From NCBI RefSeq assembly GCF_002752635.1, contig NZ_AYTW01000011.1, positions 44,735 through 108,734 on the forward strand: a stretch of DNA of 64,000 nt, in the 5' to 3' direction. Made by a program: the position numbers and the translations under genes. Position 1 is the stretch's first letter. Each line of letters begins with the position of its first letter. The notes beneath the pieces were generated by a model. The model made no database searches and was not told the origin of the DNA. It saw only the letters and a program-made list of their open reading frames with translations. The DNA is from Mesotoga sp. Brook.08.105.5.1 (GTDB taxonomy: Bacteria; Thermotogota; Thermotogae; Petrotogales; Kosmotogaceae). Of this stretch, positions 16,103 to 26,907 are shown one piece after another.

Positions 16103-17290
16103 GTGAGCGAGCTCTTTAACAAAGAAGAATTCCTGAAAGGATTGATAAAGAGACTGCACGAAAATCCGGATAACATCGAGAGCATAAGGGGAGATTTCAT
16201 GAAAGTTGTGAGGGAATTAACCCCCTTCGAAATCGCACAGGTAGAGCAGAAGCTCGTAGAAGAGGGGATGCCGCCCGAAAGTATACAGCTTATGTGCAAC
16301 GTTCATCTCGACGTATTTAAGGAGGCGTTGGACGAAGACGATATCAATGTTGAGCCCTGGCATCCTCTCCACATTCTGATAGAAGAGCATAGAGACATCC
16401 TTAACAAGTCTAAGGCGCTGCGGGATGTCGCGTCCAAGATCGGCAGAGGGAAGTATGGAGAAGAAGAGGTCAAGCGACTATCTTCGCTGATTGATTATTT
16501 TGAACTTGTTGAATCGTATTTCTCTAAAGAAGAGAATGTCCTTTTCCCGTATCTTGAAAGACACGGCCTCGTTCAACCACCTGCGATAATGTGGAAGGAA
16601 CACGATGAAGTGAGAGAACTGAGGAGGAAATTAGGAAATGCAATCAGGAATCTGAAGGATGTGCAAAGCAATACAAACGAATTGGCAATAGGTATTGCAG
16701 AGATCTTTTCAAACCATATCTATAAGGAACACAAGATACTCTTCCCCTCTTCGCTCAAACTGCTTTCCGAGAAAGAGTGGGAGGAAGTCAGAACTCAGTT
16801 CGACGAGATTGGATACTTCGCTTTCGAGCCAATGCCTTTTACTCCATCGGCGGTCGAACCTGAAGAGCAGAGTGTCGAAGGCCTTGTGAACCTGGGAAGC
16901 GGTTTCTTGAAAGTCGACCAGCTCAGGATACTTCTTAACAACCTTCCATTCGACATTACTTACGTTGACGAAGACGATGTAGTTCGATATTTCAGCGAAG
17001 GAAAGGAAAGAATATTCACAAGGACGAGAGCGATAATCGGCAGAAAGGTTCAGAACTGCCATCCTCAGAAGAGTGCCCATATTGTTGAGAAGATTCTTTC
17101 TGACTTCAAGAGTGGAACAAGAGACGTTGCTCAATTCTGGCTTAACCTCGAACCTAAAATGGTTCATATAAGATACTTTGCGTTGAGAGACAACGACGGG
17201 AAGTACGCGGGTACGCTCGAGGTCACTCAGGAGATATCTGAAATCAGGGCACTTGAAGGCGAGAAGAGGATCTACGATCCTCTGGACTAG
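16103..17290 (+). CDS. DUF438 / hemerythrin-HHE / PAS protein
   Basis: Cytosolic sensor-like protein of 395 aa. N-terminal DUF438 (residues ~5-75), a hemerythrin-type HHE domain (~85-230) with the iron-ligand pattern HxxxxEHRD, YFSKEENVLFPYLERHG, WKEHDEV and NHIYKEHKILFP, then a PAS domain (~270-385) with DITYVDEDDVVRYFS and IGRKVQNCHPQKS. The family is thought to sense oxygen, NO or redox state through a di-iron centre. GTG start behind GGAGGTGAAG. A 14-bp palindrome upstream may be a redox-regulator site. It reads toward the aldo/keto reductase with an 87-base gap, but that gene may have its own promoter. Confidence 0.93.
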   Translation: MSELFNKEEFLKGLIKRLHENPDNIESIRGDFMKVVRELTPFEIAQVEQKLVEEGMPPESIQLMCNVHLDVFKEALDEDDINVEPWHPLHILIEEHRDILNKSKALRDVASKIGRGKYGEEEVKRLSSLIDYFELVESYFSKEENVLFPYLERHGLVQPPAIMWKEHDEVRELRRKLGNAIRNLKDVQSNTNELAIGIAEIFSNHIYKEHKILFPSSLKLLSEKEWEEVRTQFDEIGYFAFEPMPFTPSAVEPEEQSVEGLVNLGSGFLKVDQLRILLNNLPFDITYVDEDDVVRYFSEGKERIFTRTRAIIGRKVQNCHPQKSAHIVEKILSDFKSGTRDVAQFWLNLEPKMVHIRYFALRDNDGKYAGTLEVTQEISEIRALEGEKRIYDPLD

Positions 17291-17377
17291 CAAAGGCGAA
17301 ATTCGAAAACCAGGCGCAGATATTGTAGAATAGAGTGTACCTACAGTAATCTTCAATTTTCTTTCGGAGGTAACGCG

Positions 17378-18505
17378 ATGATTCGCAGAGAGATTGGAAA
17401 TACGGGAGAGAAAGTATCTGCCCTGGGATTCGGTTGTATGAGACTCCCAACGCTCGACGAGCAGTCTATAGATGTTGAGGAAGCTACGAGAATGCTTAGG
17501 TTCGCTGTCGACAATGGTGTTGATTATGTCGACACCGCCTGGGGATATCATAATGGCCAGAGCGAACCCTTTGTCGGACAAGCTCTTCAAAATGGCTACA
17601 GAGAGAAGGTTAATCTTGCAACCAAACTTCCGAGTTGGTTGATCAAGAGCAGGGAAGACATGGACTACTATCTCAATGAACAGTTGAAGCGTTTGAGAAC
17701 TGACGTGATCGACTTCTACCTAATACATTCCCTAAACAAGAGATTCTGGAAGAATCTCACCGAACACGATATCTTCGATTTCATGGATTCCTCCCTTTCC
17801 AGCGGAAGAATCAAACATATCGGGTTCTCTTTTCACGACACTATAGATGTTTTCAAGGAGATCATCGATTCCTACGATTGGGAGTTTTGTCAGATTCAGT
17901 ACAACTTCCTGGATACAGAGCATCAGGCGGGCTTTGAAGGCCTGAAATATGCGGCCGGTAAGGGGATAGGAATCGTTGTTATGGAACCTCTTCGTGGAGG
18001 GAAGCTCGCATCAAATGTACGGGAGGATATCCTTTCAATTTGGCGGTCTACAGGGATTGAGAGATCGCCTGCCGCCTGGGCGCTTAGATGGGTCTGGAAT
18101 GATCCTGCCGTTGGTGTTGTGCTCAGCGGGATGTCGAACATGGATCAGGTTAAGGAGAATATCGCAACGGCCAGAGAGGCTCTTCCCGATTCCTTGTCTG
18201 CTTCAGAACTTGCTATCGTCGAAAGGGTCAGCGAAGAATACAAAAAGAGTATAAGAGTGAACTGTACCGGCTGCAATTATTGCATGCCATGCCCTAACGG
18301 TGTGGCGATTCCAAGTTGTCTGGAGTTCTTCAATGATGCATACATGTTTGACAGCATCGAGGACCACAAGAATGCCTATTTGAGATTAATCAAGGAAGAG
18401 AGTAGAGCCTCGAACTGCATCGAGTGTGGACGTTGCGAAGAGCTCTGTCCTCAGGGAATTCCGATAATCGAGAGTCTCAAGGAAGTTGCTGCGCTCTTCG
18501 AATAG
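17378..18505 (+). CDS. Aldo/keto reductase with C-terminal ferredoxin domain
   Basis: TIM-barrel oxidoreductase of 375 aa. The N-terminal two thirds show the AKR tetrad: Asp and Tyr in YVDTAWGYHNGQSE, Lys in ATKLPSW, His in DFYLIHS. The C-terminal ~80 residues hold two iron-sulfur clusters: CTGCNYCMPCPNGVAIP and CIECGRCEELCPQG. Such fusions are common in anaerobes and presumably exchange electrons with ferredoxin; the substrate is unknown. ATG start after GGAGGTAACGCG. A related but distinct gene lies at 44750. Confidence 0.92.
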   Translation: MIRREIGNTGEKVSALGFGCMRLPTLDEQSIDVEEATRMLRFAVDNGVDYVDTAWGYHNGQSEPFVGQALQNGYREKVNLATKLPSWLIKSREDMDYYLNEQLKRLRTDVIDFYLIHSLNKRFWKNLTEHDIFDFMDSSLSSGRIKHIGFSFHDTIDVFKEIIDSYDWEFCQIQYNFLDTEHQAGFEGLKYAAGKGIGIVVMEPLRGGKLASNVREDILSIWRSTGIERSPAAWALRWVWNDPAVGVVLSGMSNMDQVKENIATAREALPDSLSASELAIVERVSEEYKKSIRVNCTGCNYCMPCPNGVAIPSCLEFFNDAYMFDSIEDHKNAYLRLIKEESRASNCIECGRCEELCPQGIPIIESLKEVAALFE

Positions 18506-18621
18506 AGTTTCCGTTAGAAAAGCCATCTGTTTCTTATAGAGCTGCTATTTTCCTTACGGGTGCTATATAATTGTGCCGTATTCATACATCCAATAGAGAC
18601 CTCTCGGGGAGGTAGTTGTTT

Positions 18622-19971
18622 ATGACTGGAATAATACTTGCTGCTGGTCAGGGAAAGAGAATGAAGTCAAGACTTCCAAAAGTTATTCACAGGATCATCG
18701 ATAGACCTATGATCAATTGGGTTGCCGCTTCCCTGAGAAGGGCAGGCGTAGACAGGATAGTTGTCGTAACGGGTTTTGAAGCGGATAGAGTAGAAGCTGT
18801 CCTCGATGAAGATGTTCTCTCTGTCAGGCAGATCCCTCAGCTCGGCACCGGGCATGCGGTTATGACGGCGGCCGAATACCTCGATGACGAAGAGGTCGTC
18901 GTTTTAGCTGGAGACGAACCTTTGGTGAGAGTTTCCACTCTGGAAAAGCTAATTTTGACTAGAAGAAATGGTGATTATGATGTTGTCTTTCTCACTATGA
19001 AACCTGCAGATCCCACCGGCTATGGAAGAGTCGTGAAAACCGGAGACAAGATCAGAATAGTTGAACACAGGGACGCCGATCAAGAGACGAGAAAGATAGA
19101 TGAAGTGAACACGGCAATTTACGCGTTTAAGGGAAGCTTTCTCAGAGATGCAGTTAAAAGATTGTCTAATGACAATGATCAGAAGGAGTACTATCTTACC
19201 GATACGGTGGCGATGGCTGAAAGGGCAGATACTATCGTTGTAGAAGATACGGATGAAGTTCTTGGCGTAAACGACAGAATTCAGTTGGCCGAAATAACCA
19301 GAATAGCTAAGAAAAGAATAAACGAAGAACACATGAGAAACGGAGTGACGATGGTTGATCCGGAGACGTGTTATATTGGTCCGGACGTTGAAATCGGTAT
19401 TGACTCGGTAATTGAGCCTATGGTCTTCATAACCGGAAAGACCCGTATCGGCGATAACTGCTTGATAGGTCCGATGACAAGAATTGAGAATGCGATCGTT
19501 GAAGACGACGTAGAGATAATTCGCTCCGAAGTAGACTCCGCAGAGATCCGTTCTGGAGCTAGAGTCGGTCCCTTTTCAAGGTTGAGGCCGGGAGCCGTTG
19601 TGATGAACAATGCTCATGTAGGTAATTACGTCGAGCTCAAGAAGACGGTTCTCGGGAAAGGGTCGAAGGCCCAGCATTTGACCTATCTAGGCGACACGAA
19701 TGTAGGAGAGAATGTCAATATTGGCGCAGGTACGATCACCTGTAACTATGACGGAAAGAACAAGTATAAGACGGAGATTTGTAACGGCGCCTTCATAGGC
19801 AGCAACACATCTCTGGTCGCCCCGGTGAAGATAGGCGAACGCTCTGTAACCGCTGCCGGCTCAGCTATTACTGAAGATGTTCCACCTGACTCGCTTGCGT
19901 TCGGCAGAGCCAGACAAGTCGTGAAAGAAGGAAGATATCCAAAAAATAGAGGGCAGGAGGAGAAAAACTGA
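18622..19971 (+). CDS. glmU: Bifunctional GlcNAc-1-P uridyltransferase / GlcN-1-P acetyltransferase
   Basis: GlmU, 449 aa, makes UDP-GlcNAc for peptidoglycan in two steps. The N-terminal pyrophosphorylase carries [15 protein letters not shown] (6-20); the C-terminal left-handed beta helix carries [25 protein letters not shown] and the acetyl-CoA site region [12 protein letters not shown] at 18622 is 8-9 bases after GGGGAGGT. TATAAT at 18566-18571 is the likely -10, with no good -35. It is the first gene of the glmU-prs-rplY-pth operon and overlaps prs by one base (TGATG). Confidence 0.97.
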   Translation: MTGIILAAGQGKRMKSRLPKVIHRIIDRPMINWVAASLRRAGVDRIVVVTGFEADRVEAVLDEDVLSVRQIPQLGTGHAVMTAAEYLDDEEVVVLAGDEPLVRVSTLEKLILTRRNGDYDVVFLTMKPADPTGYGRVVKTGDKIRIVEHRDADQETRKIDEVNTAIYAFKGSFLRDAVKRLSNDNDQKEYYLTDTVAMAERADTIVVEDTDEVLGVNDRIQLAEITRIAKKRINEEHMRNGVTMVDPETCYIGPDVEIGIDSVIEPMVFITGKTRIGDNCLIGPMTRIENAIVEDDVEIIRSEVDSAEIRSGARVGPFSRLRPGAVVMNNAHVGNYVELKKTVLGKGSKAQHLTYLGDTNVGENVNIGAGTITCNYDGKNKYKTEICNGAFIGSNTSLVAPVKIGERSVTAAGSAITEDVPPDSLAFGRARQVVKEGRYPKNRGQEEKN

Positions 19972-20918
19972 TGCCGTACCAGACGAACGAGATGAAGGTT
20001 TTCGCCGGTTCTGCGAGTCTTCCGCTAGCCGAAAAAATCGCGAAACACCTTGGAGTCAGGCTTGGAGATTGCAGAACAAAGAGGTTCTCCGACGGGGAGA
20101 TTAATCTGAAGATCGATGAGACGGTTAGAGGTCATGACATCTTCATTATCCAGTCAACCAGTAGTCCGGCCAACGAGAACCTTATGGAACTCCTTATTAT
20201 GATCGATGCTTTTAGACGTGCTTCGGCCCATTCAATTGCCGCTGTGATTCCTTACTATGGTTACGCACGACAGGACAGAAAGGCGAGGGGCCGAGACCCG
20301 ATAACAGCAAAACTTGTCGCGAATCTTCTCACAACGTCTGGGGCGGGAAGACTGATAACTATAGACTTGCATGCAGAGCAGATACAGGGTTTTTTCGATA
20401 TTCCCGTGGACAATCTCTGGTCATTTCCTGCATTTCTGAAGTTCTTCAGTGAAGGTGCGTTTAATAGAGACGAAATGGCAGTGATCTCGCCTGATATCGG
20501 CGGAGTCAAACGTGCCAGCAAGTTCGCTGCGAAACTTGGCGTTCCTATGGCGATTCTCGACAAGAGAAGACCGAGGGACAATGAGGCCGAAATGGTTCAC
20601 ATAATCGGCGATGTCGAGGGAAAGACAGCAATAATCTTTGATGATATAATTGACACCGGTCGTTCACTGGTAGAGGCAGCCAAGATGCTAAAATCCAACG
20701 GTGCGGGCAAGATATATGCTTGTGCGACTCACGGAGTTTTCTCCGGCGATGCGAAGAACATAATTGCAGACTCGGAGATCGAGAAGGTCTTCATCACAGA
20801 TACGATATTCCACGACGATCTTCCCGAAAACATATTGATGCTGTCGATTGCACCGCTTCTGGCAGAAGCGTTGACCCGAGTCAGAAAGAATCTGTCGGTG
20901 AGTATTTTGTTCAGATAG
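19971..20918 (+). CDS. prs: Ribose-phosphate pyrophosphokinase
   Basis: Prs, 315 aa, converts ribose-5-phosphate and ATP to PRPP for nucleotide, His and Trp synthesis. Visible are RFSDGEINLKI, the flexible loop and ATP site YARQDRKARGRDPITAKL, and the PRPP-binding loop FDDIIDTGRSLVEA. The ATG overlaps the glmU stop by one base, so the two are translationally coupled. Length and motif order are normal for class I enzymes. Confidence 0.97.
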   Translation: MPYQTNEMKVFAGSASLPLAEKIAKHLGVRLGDCRTKRFSDGEINLKIDETVRGHDIFIIQSTSSPANENLMELLIMIDAFRRASAHSIAAVIPYYGYARQDRKARGRDPITAKLVANLLTTSGAGRLITIDLHAEQIQGFFDIPVDNLWSFPAFLKFFSEGAFNRDEMAVISPDIGGVKRASKFAAKLGVPMAILDKRRPRDNEAEMVHIIGDVEGKTAIIFDDIIDTGRSLVEAAKMLKSNGAGKIYACATHGVFSGDAKNIIADSEIEKVFITDTIFHDDLPENILMLSIAPLLAEALTRVRKNLSVSILFR

Positions 20919-20931
20919 AGGAGGGAAACAA

Positions 20932-21576
20932 ATGCACGAAATTAATCTCGTTGCTGAACCCCGCAACGGTGAAGTGAAAGCAAAGAACCTGCTTATTGAG
21001 GGCAAGATTCCTGGAGTGATTTACGGGGCAGAAATGGAGACTATTTCCATTAGCCTGGATAAGGTTGAGGTTTTGAGAATCATGAAAAGAGTAGCGGAGA
21101 CATCTTCGATCGTTCTTACTCTGGATGGAAAGGAATACCATGCCTTCCTGAAGGGAGTGCAGAGAGACAAGGTTACTGACTCGGTTATTCATCTCGACTT
21201 CTTTGTTCCTTCCAGCGGTCATAAGATGGAGCTCCGTATTCCGATCAGGTTGGTAGGCACACCGATGGGAGTAGAAAAGGGAGGAATAGTTGATCATATC
21301 GTCAACGAGCTTCCGGTTTCCGTTCTTCCGAAAGATATCGTGGAAGAGATTGTCGTTGATGTGAGTTCATTAGACGTTGGTCATGTTCTAAGAGTAAAGG
21401 ATCTGGACATCCCTGAGGGAATAAAGCCCTTGCTTGACGACGAAGATGCAATTATGCTGATAGCGCTTCCAAGAGTTGCAAAGGAAGTTGAAGAAGAGGA
21501 AGCAGAAGAGCTTGAGGAAGGCGTTGAGCCCGAAGTAATCAACAAGGGAAAGAAAGAAGAGGGAAAAGAGGAATAA
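20932..21576 (+). CDS. rplY: 50S ribosomal protein bL25, CTC type
   Basis: bL25 of the longer CTC/TL5 form (214 aa), which binds 5S rRNA. The N-terminal beta barrel (1-95) has the characteristic GKIPGVIYGAEMETISIS; the C-terminal TL5 domain (95-185) is followed by a tail very rich in Glu. ATG 13 bases after the prs stop, behind GAGGAGGG. Genetic neighbourhood prs-ctc-pth is a widely conserved one, which supports the call. Confidence 0.95.
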   Translation: MHEINLVAEPRNGEVKAKNLLIEGKIPGVIYGAEMETISISLDKVEVLRIMKRVAETSSIVLTLDGKEYHAFLKGVQRDKVTDSVIHLDFFVPSSGHKMELRIPIRLVGTPMGVEKGGIVDHIVNELPVSVLPKDIVEEIVVDVSSLDVGHVLRVKDLDIPEGIKPLLDDEDAIMLIALPRVAKEVEEEEAEELEEGVEPEVINKGKKEEGKEE

Positions 21577-21579
21577 AGA

Positions 21580-22149
21580 GTGTTTCTCTTTGTTGGACTG
21601 GGAAATCCTGGCCCACGTTATGCGCTCACGAGACATAACGTGGGTTTTCTATTCGTTGATCAAATGATCAAACAAGGGCTTAGAAAGACTATTCAGAAGA
21701 GACTCTACGATGCTTATCTTCTTGAGGGGCAGACGAAGGTATATGTAGCGAAACCTCTCACCTTCATGAACCTAAGCGGTGTCGCTGTAAGATTACTCAT
21801 GAAGGATATCAACTTCAGCGAAGGCGACGCGTTGACTCTTGTGTATGACGATGTGTGGATTCCTCTTGGAAGAATAAGAATTAGAGAGAACGGCTCAGAT
21901 GGCGGCCACAACGGCGTGAAGTCTGTCATTTCGGAAATTGGGACAAAGGAATTCCCGAGAATCAGAATCGGTGTTGGGCCGCTTCCGGAACATGGAGACA
22001 TGGTCGACTATGTTCTCGGGAAATTCAGCGATGAAGAGTACGCCAAAGCCAGCAAGGCTGTAGATCTTGCGGTTTCTGCTGCGAAAGACTTGATCGCTGG
22101 CGACATACGAAAAGCAATGTCGTACTACAATGGCTTGGAAGCTACTTGA
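21580..22149 (+). CDS. pth: Peptidyl-tRNA hydrolase
   Basis: Pth, 189 aa, releases tRNA from peptidyl-tRNAs that drop off the ribosome. The family motifs are intact: GLGNPGPRYALTRHNVGF with the catalytic His, PLTFMNLSG with the substrate-binding Asn, LVYDDVWIPLGRIR with the conserved Asp, and DGGHNGVKS. GTG start 3 bases after the rplY stop, so it is the last gene of the operon. The downstream 160 bases show no clear terminator, then repeat island 3 begins. Confidence 0.97.
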   Translation: MFLFVGLGNPGPRYALTRHNVGFLFVDQMIKQGLRKTIQKRLYDAYLLEGQTKVYVAKPLTFMNLSGVAVRLLMKDINFSEGDALTLVYDDVWIPLGRIRIRENGSDGGHNGVKSVISEIGTKEFPRIRIGVGPLPEHGDMVDYVLGKFSDEEYAKASKAVDLAVSAAKDLIAGDIRKAMSYYNGLEAT

Positions 22150-22319
22150 CATTAGCAGACACATCATAACCCACATCATCTTTTCTTGAGTTCGATCATC
22201 TCATTCCTTAGTTCCAGAATCAGTCATCATTACCAAATTGACTCGATTTAATGCACGTCTGCGTACTTGATCTTTAGTCCCCGCTTGGGCATCGAGGAGT
22301 ATGCTCTTGCGAGAATAGA

Positions 22320-24005
22320 CACTGACCGGTTCCGTATGAACCGCTGAACGCCTTGAGGAAACGTCCTCCGTAAGCCGTCCAAGAGCGAGGATCCGTTCAC
22401 CGATAAGACCAATGGAGAAAGAGCATTGTCGAGAGGTTCGCTGCGCTCACGAGAAGGCGAGAGAAAAGTTAGTAACTGCTGAAATTAGACGCAAGGCGCC
22501 GAGGAACACCGGCGGACGCAAGGCTGGCTTCGCCAGGTCGCAATGCCCGGAGAAGCATCCGGGGACGCAATGCTGCCTTCGGCAGGAGGGGAGGCCGACT
22601 TCGTCGGGAAGTGAGGCTCGCTGGCGCGAGGAAGTGATGCTGGAAAAATCATCCCAGGAAGTGATGCCGCTTTCAGCGGGAGGATTCAGAAGCCAGTGTT
22701 TGCTTTGCAGAGGTAAGTTCCGCTTCGTGGGCTAAGAGCCGCTGTATGCTGGAGAGAACCGCTGTACGCCAGAAGTTCGCTGTACGCTTAAGAACAAGGA
22801 CCCGATGAACGCTCTAAAACATGGTTCGCCGTTGACCGTTCATCATGAACCCGTTCACCGATAAGACCAATGGAGAAAGAGCATTGTCGAGAGGTTCGCT
22901 GCGCTCACGAGAAGGCGAGAACTCTCTCCTCTGTCCCTTTCTCTCTCTTCAACTCGTACCTTCCCGCTCTTACTAACCAAGAACAAAGCTCCTAGCTCCG
23001 GAACGAGGAACTTGGGCGCAACGCGCCGGAACCGATCTTCCGATACTATCGGAGAACGGCGAACCGATAACGGATAACCGTTTCTTATTCAACTCGCAAC
23101 TTGTCTCTTGCAACTGTTTCAAAGATCGAGATCCTGGCCTGAACATTGCCAGGATGACGTGAAGTAAGAAAAGACTGTCATCCCCTAGATCCCGCCCTGA
23201 AGATCCGCTATACGCTTAAGAACAAGGACCCGATGAGCGCTGGAAAGAACCGCTTGTAAAAAAACGCTGATCGCTGTGGAGAACCGTCCTTCGTGACTCG
23301 TCCCAGATCATGGACCCGTCCTTCGCTGAGACCCAAGCCCAGATCCTTAACAGGAGCACTTCAGGATGACGTGAAGGACTGTCATCCCGATATGAAACTG
23401 ATCGGGATCTCGAATGTAAGAACCGCTGCACGCTTAAGAACGAGAACCCGCTGAGCGCTGATGAACACTACGTTTAAGGTCAACGGTCCGCCGTCCACCG
23501 AGAAGAGCTTTTCAAGAGACTTATAGAGTTTATGACTTTTGCTCTACAAGTCGCTACTTGTACTTGAATTGTTTCAAAGAACGAATAGCCTTCCCTGGAA
23601 TCCACTCACTTTCTCATCCCGTAGTGGTTCTGTTCGGGATCTAATCTCGACCGTCTTGAGCTGCGTCGTCGTCTTCTTACCTCTTACCTCTTGCCTCTTA
23701 CGTCTTTTTTTTGCGATCTCGATCTTGCGAATTAGTGCACACCCTCCGCCACTTCGTGGCCCTCCTCCTTCAAGGAGGAAATTATACCTAGATAATCAGG
23801 ATTTAGCTACAGCGTATTTGCTCAAGGGAGAAGAAGCGTCATATGATCTCTTATTATCACCCTGATTTATCGGTAAAGATAAATGTAGCAGGGGAGGATT
23901 TAAGATCAGATTCATCAAGAGCCAAACACAGCGTATCTTTCTTGGGAGAAGGAATATCATATCACTTCTCATCAACTCGCTAACTTAAGGGCATGATGAG
24001 TTAGA
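22320..24005. repeat. Repeat island 3 (1.7 kb)
   Basis: No gene. A near copy of repeat island 1 in the same module order: hairpin-unit array (22485-22690), GCTGNNCGCT words, long composite (22900-23195), the 'CTGATCGCTGTGGAGAACCG' composite with two GTCATCC palindromes (23250-23430), CCTCTTACCTC tract, hairpin CCACTTCGTGG, and the tandem ~117-bp pair (23770-24005). It fills the space between convergent pth and uvrB. Confidence 0.85.
23770..24005 (+). repeat. Tandem ~117-bp repeat pair (copy 2)
   Basis: Two units starting CAAGGAGGAAATTATACC and CAGGGGAGGATTTAAGATC, both containing CACAGCGTAT and GGGAGAAG words; corresponds to 11765-11990. Confidence 0.65.
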
Positions 24006-24011
24006 ACATGG

Positions 24012-26018
24012 TCAGATCCTCTGCTTGTTTTTCTTCAGGCTGTGCATCTCATCTCTCAATATGGCTGCGTCTTCAAACCTGAGCTCTCCAGCGGCCCTAA
24101 TCATCTCCTCGTTCAGAAGAGCGACGTAATCATCGTAATCAAGAGACTCCTTTAGAGCCAGAACACCCTCCAGATAAGTTGCCCTTGCCTTTTCTTCTCT
24201 CTCTTTATTCAGATCCTCACCGGCGAACTCTTCAAAGATGTTTTTATAGAGGGGTTTCACTATGCTTTCGGGAGTGATGTTATTCTCTTTGTTGTACACA
24301 AGCTGCTTGAGTCTTCTTCTGTTTGTTTCATCTATCGCCCTCTTCATTGAACCGGTGATCGTATCGGCATAAAGAATTACCTGACCGTTCACATTCCTCG
24401 CCGCTCTTCCGATGGTCTGAATCAGAGTTGTCTCGGAACGGAGGAAGCCTTCCTTATCTGCATCCATTATCGCGACCAGGGAGACTTCGGGAAGATCGAG
24501 TCCTTCCCTCAACAGGTTGACACCTACCACGACCTCTACTGTGCCATCTCGAAGCTTTCTTAAGACCTCGACCCGCTCAATCGCGTCAAGCTCGGAGTGA
24601 AGATACTCCGCTCTTATACCGACTTCATTGAGATAGTCTGAAAGCATTTCGGCAGCCTTCTTAGTCAGAACCGTGACCAGAGCTCGTTCACTTCTCTTCT
24701 TGACGGTTCTCATCCTCTCGATAAAGTCATCTACCTGACTCTCGGTTGGATGCACAATGACTTCGGGATCTATTAGTCCCGTCGGCCTGATAACCTGATC
24801 GACGACTCTGGTAGAGTGTTCGGCCTCGAAATTACCCGGCGTCGCAGAGACAAAGATTATCTGTCCTACAGTCTTGAGGAACTCCTCGAACCTTAGAGGT
24901 CTGTTGTCGAAGGCCGCAGGTAATCTGAAGCCGTAGTCGACAAGGTTCTTCTTTCTTGAATAGTCTCCCCTGTACATTGCTCCAAGCTGGGGGACCCCGA
25001 TATGCGACTCGTCTATGAATGTTATGAACTTCTCCTTATCAAAGTAGTCGAGCAGAGTGTACGGTTTCTCTCCCGGATGACGGCCGTCGAAGAAGCGGGA
25101 GTAGTTTTCTATTCCAGAGCAGTATCCAACACTTGAAAGCATCTCCATGTCGTAAGTGGTTCGCTGTCGAAGCCTTTGCGACTCTAGATACTTTCCCTCT
25201 CTTTCGAGATGTTTCACTCTCTCCTCAAGCTCTTCTTCTATGTTTCGCATCGCGCCGAGAATCTTCTCCTGAGTCGTGACGAATTCCTTGGCAGGGTAGA
25301 TGGTGACCATATCCAGCTCTTCGATTGTCTTTCTGTTTATAGGATCGAATGACACGATTCTCTCAATTTCATCATCGAAGAAGTACAACCGAATTCCGTG
25401 ATCCTCATAAGGAGGAAAGACTTCAAATATCTCTCCCTTCACGTGAAATACGCCCCCTGCAGAGATATCCTCCGAACGGTTATACTGAATGCCTGCGAGC
25501 TTCAGGGCAAGCTCCCTTCTGTTGACCGTCTCTCCGCGCTCCAGATGAATGTTCATACTGGCGAAATCTCTCGGATCTCCGCTTGCATAGATCGCAGAAA
25601 CACTTGCGAGTACGACTGTATCGTTCCTCGTCAGGACGGATTTCAGAGCGGAAATCCTCATCCTCTCCAGTGTTTCGTTTATCTGAGCTTCCTTTTCGAT
25701 ATACAGATCCTTCGATGGAATGTACGATTCAGGCATGTAATAATCGTAGTAACTTATGAAGAGCTCTACTTTATTCTTCGGAAAGAAGGTCTTGAACTCT
25801 CTGTATAGCTGTGCCACAAGGGTCTTGTTAGGCGAAATCACTATGGCCGGTCTCTGAAGTGCGGTTATTACGTTCGCCATGGTGAAAGTCTTTCCCGAAC
25901 CCGTTACCCCTAGAAGGGTCTGGAATCTATCTCCACTCTCAAGTCCTTCGATCAACTTCTCTATAGCCTGCGGTTGGTCTCCCTGAGGATTGTAAGAAGA
26001 ATCAAGTTCGAAGAGCAC
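24012..26018 (-). CDS. uvrB: Excinuclease ABC subunit B
   Basis: UvrB, 668 aa, the helicase-like damage-verification subunit of nucleotide excision repair. Walker A GVTGSGKT (37-44), the beta-hairpin region [13 protein letters not shown], the IDESH motif, the helicase motif [10 protein letters not shown], and a C-terminal UVR domain (about 625-660) that contacts UvrC. Starts at GTG 26018, with AAAGGAG 8 bases upstream; its own promoter (TTGAAA-18-TAGAAT) is at 26053-26082. It follows ruvA on the same strand after a ~300-base gap. Its stop lies just past repeat island 3. Confidence 0.98.
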   Translation of the reverse strand: MLFELDSSYNPQGDQPQAIEKLIEGLESGDRFQTLLGVTGSGKTFTMANVITALQRPAIVISPNKTLVAQLYREFKTFFPKNKVELFISYYDYYMPESYIPSKDLYIEKEAQINETLERMRISALKSVLTRNDTVVLASVSAIYASGDPRDFASMNIHLERGETVNRRELALKLAGIQYNRSEDISAGGVFHVKGEIFEVFPPYEDHGIRLYFFDDEIERIVSFDPINRKTIEELDMVTIYPAKEFVTTQEKILGAMRNIEEELEERVKHLEREGKYLESQRLRQRTTYDMEMLSSVGYCSGIENYSRFFDGRHPGEKPYTLLDYFDKEKFITFIDESHIGVPQLGAMYRGDYSRKKNLVDYGFRLPAAFDNRPLRFEEFLKTVGQIIFVSATPGNFEAEHSTRVVDQVIRPTGLIDPEVIVHPTESQVDDFIERMRTVKKRSERALVTVLTKKAAEMLSDYLNEVGIRAEYLHSELDAIERVEVLRKLRDGTVEVVVGVNLLREGLDLPEVSLVAIMDADKEGFLRSETTLIQTIGRAARNVNGQVILYADTITGSMKRAIDETNRRRLKQLVYNKENNITPESIVKPLYKNIFEEFAGEDLNKEREEKARATYLEGVLALKESLDYDDYVALLNEEMIRAAGELRFEDAAILRDEMHSLKKNKQRI

Positions 26019-26052
26019 CAGATCAACTCCTTTCGATGCTAACTGGTAAACA

Positions 26053-26082
26053 ATTCTACACCATGCGAAGAACAGTTTTCAA
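26053..26082 (-). promoter_or_regulatory. Promoter of uvrB
   Basis: TTGAAA and TAGAAT on the minus strand, 18 bases apart, ending 35 bases before the uvrB start. Nothing else is recognised in the 26019-26313 gap, and no LexA-type box is seen. Confidence 0.7.
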
Positions 26083-26313
26083 TGGCCCGCTCTTCTTCGC
26101 GTGCATCGATAGAAACAGTCTCACTTACTGGAAACTCTTTCGGGAGAGTAGAGAGGTTAGCAGGAGAAGGTTATTCGTCAAAATGAAGGCCGCGGTTCAT
26201 TTGAATGATAGGTTTCGTTCGGGTTTCTCTCGATCTTGCAGAACCGCCGGAAGGTGAGCACTAACTCTCTACCCTCTTTCACGGAAGAGTGTTCGAATCT
26301 TATGCCGTTTGTT

Positions 26314-26907
26314 CTACTTACGCATCTCCTTTAGAGCGCCTTTGATCAACTCATGCATGTCGACGTCGGGGCTGTTTCTGAGAATCTTGACGACCGTTCT
26401 TCTGGCCTGAGACTCATCGAAACCGAGAGAGGCGAGCGCAACTATGGCCTCTTCGCCTACAGATCGCCGTACATCGGGCATCGTTTCTTCGCTTTCAACG
26501 AAAGACGAGTCTATCAAAGATGAAAGCTCCACGATCATTCGCTCTGCAGTCTTCTTCCCGATTCCCGGCAGCGAAGAAAGCTCGGCAACGTTCTTTGAAG
26601 AGATTATCTGCTTTATTCTTGAAGGAGAGGCAGACGAGAGAATTTTCATAGCCGATTTCGGACCGATCTTGCTCGCTTTGAGCAAGATGTTGAACAATTC
26701 CTCCTCTTCCCTGTCCAAGAATCCATAGAGTTCCGGGGGTCTGTCCTGCGAGTAAGAGACATACGTTAGGAAGAAGAATTCTCTGTCGCCGGAGAGTTTG
26801 GCGATTGTGTTAGGCGTGCAATTCAGCCTGAAGAAAAGCCCTCCAACCTTTACGACAACTTCAGACTCTCTAATCTCTCTTACTAGCCCTTCAATGCCTT
26901 CCAGCAT
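26314..26907 (-). CDS. ruvA: Holliday junction branch-migration protein RuvA
   Basis: RuvA, 197 aa, a tetrameric protein that binds four-way junctions and loads the RuvB motor. The OB-fold domain (1-65) includes TYVSYSQDRPPELYGF; the two helix-hairpin-helix motifs (70-130) include KIGPKSAMKILS and LPGIGKKTAERMIVEL; the C-terminal UBA-like domain (150-197) contacts RuvB. Its ATG overlaps folC by 17 bases. ruvB is not in the window. Confidence 0.96.
   Translation of the reverse strand: MLEGIEGLVREIRESEVVVKVGGLFFRLNCTPNTIAKLSGDREFFFLTYVSYSQDRPPELYGFLDREEEELFNILLKASKIGPKSAMKILSSASPSRIKQIISSKNVAELSSLPGIGKKTAERMIVELSSLIDSSFVESEETMPDVRRSVGEEAIVALASLGFDESQARRTVVKILRNSPDVDMHELIKGALKEMRK

Noticed and set aside
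23216..23431. 71-codon frame within repeat island 3 (and equivalents near 31.3 and 49.6 kb)
   Set aside because: The same composite repeat yields similar frames at each copy; no codon signal or start site.
26019..26313. Small gene between ruvA and uvrB
   Set aside because: The plus-strand frame of 73 codons lacks a ribosome-binding site, and a good uvrB promoter overlaps it on the other strand.
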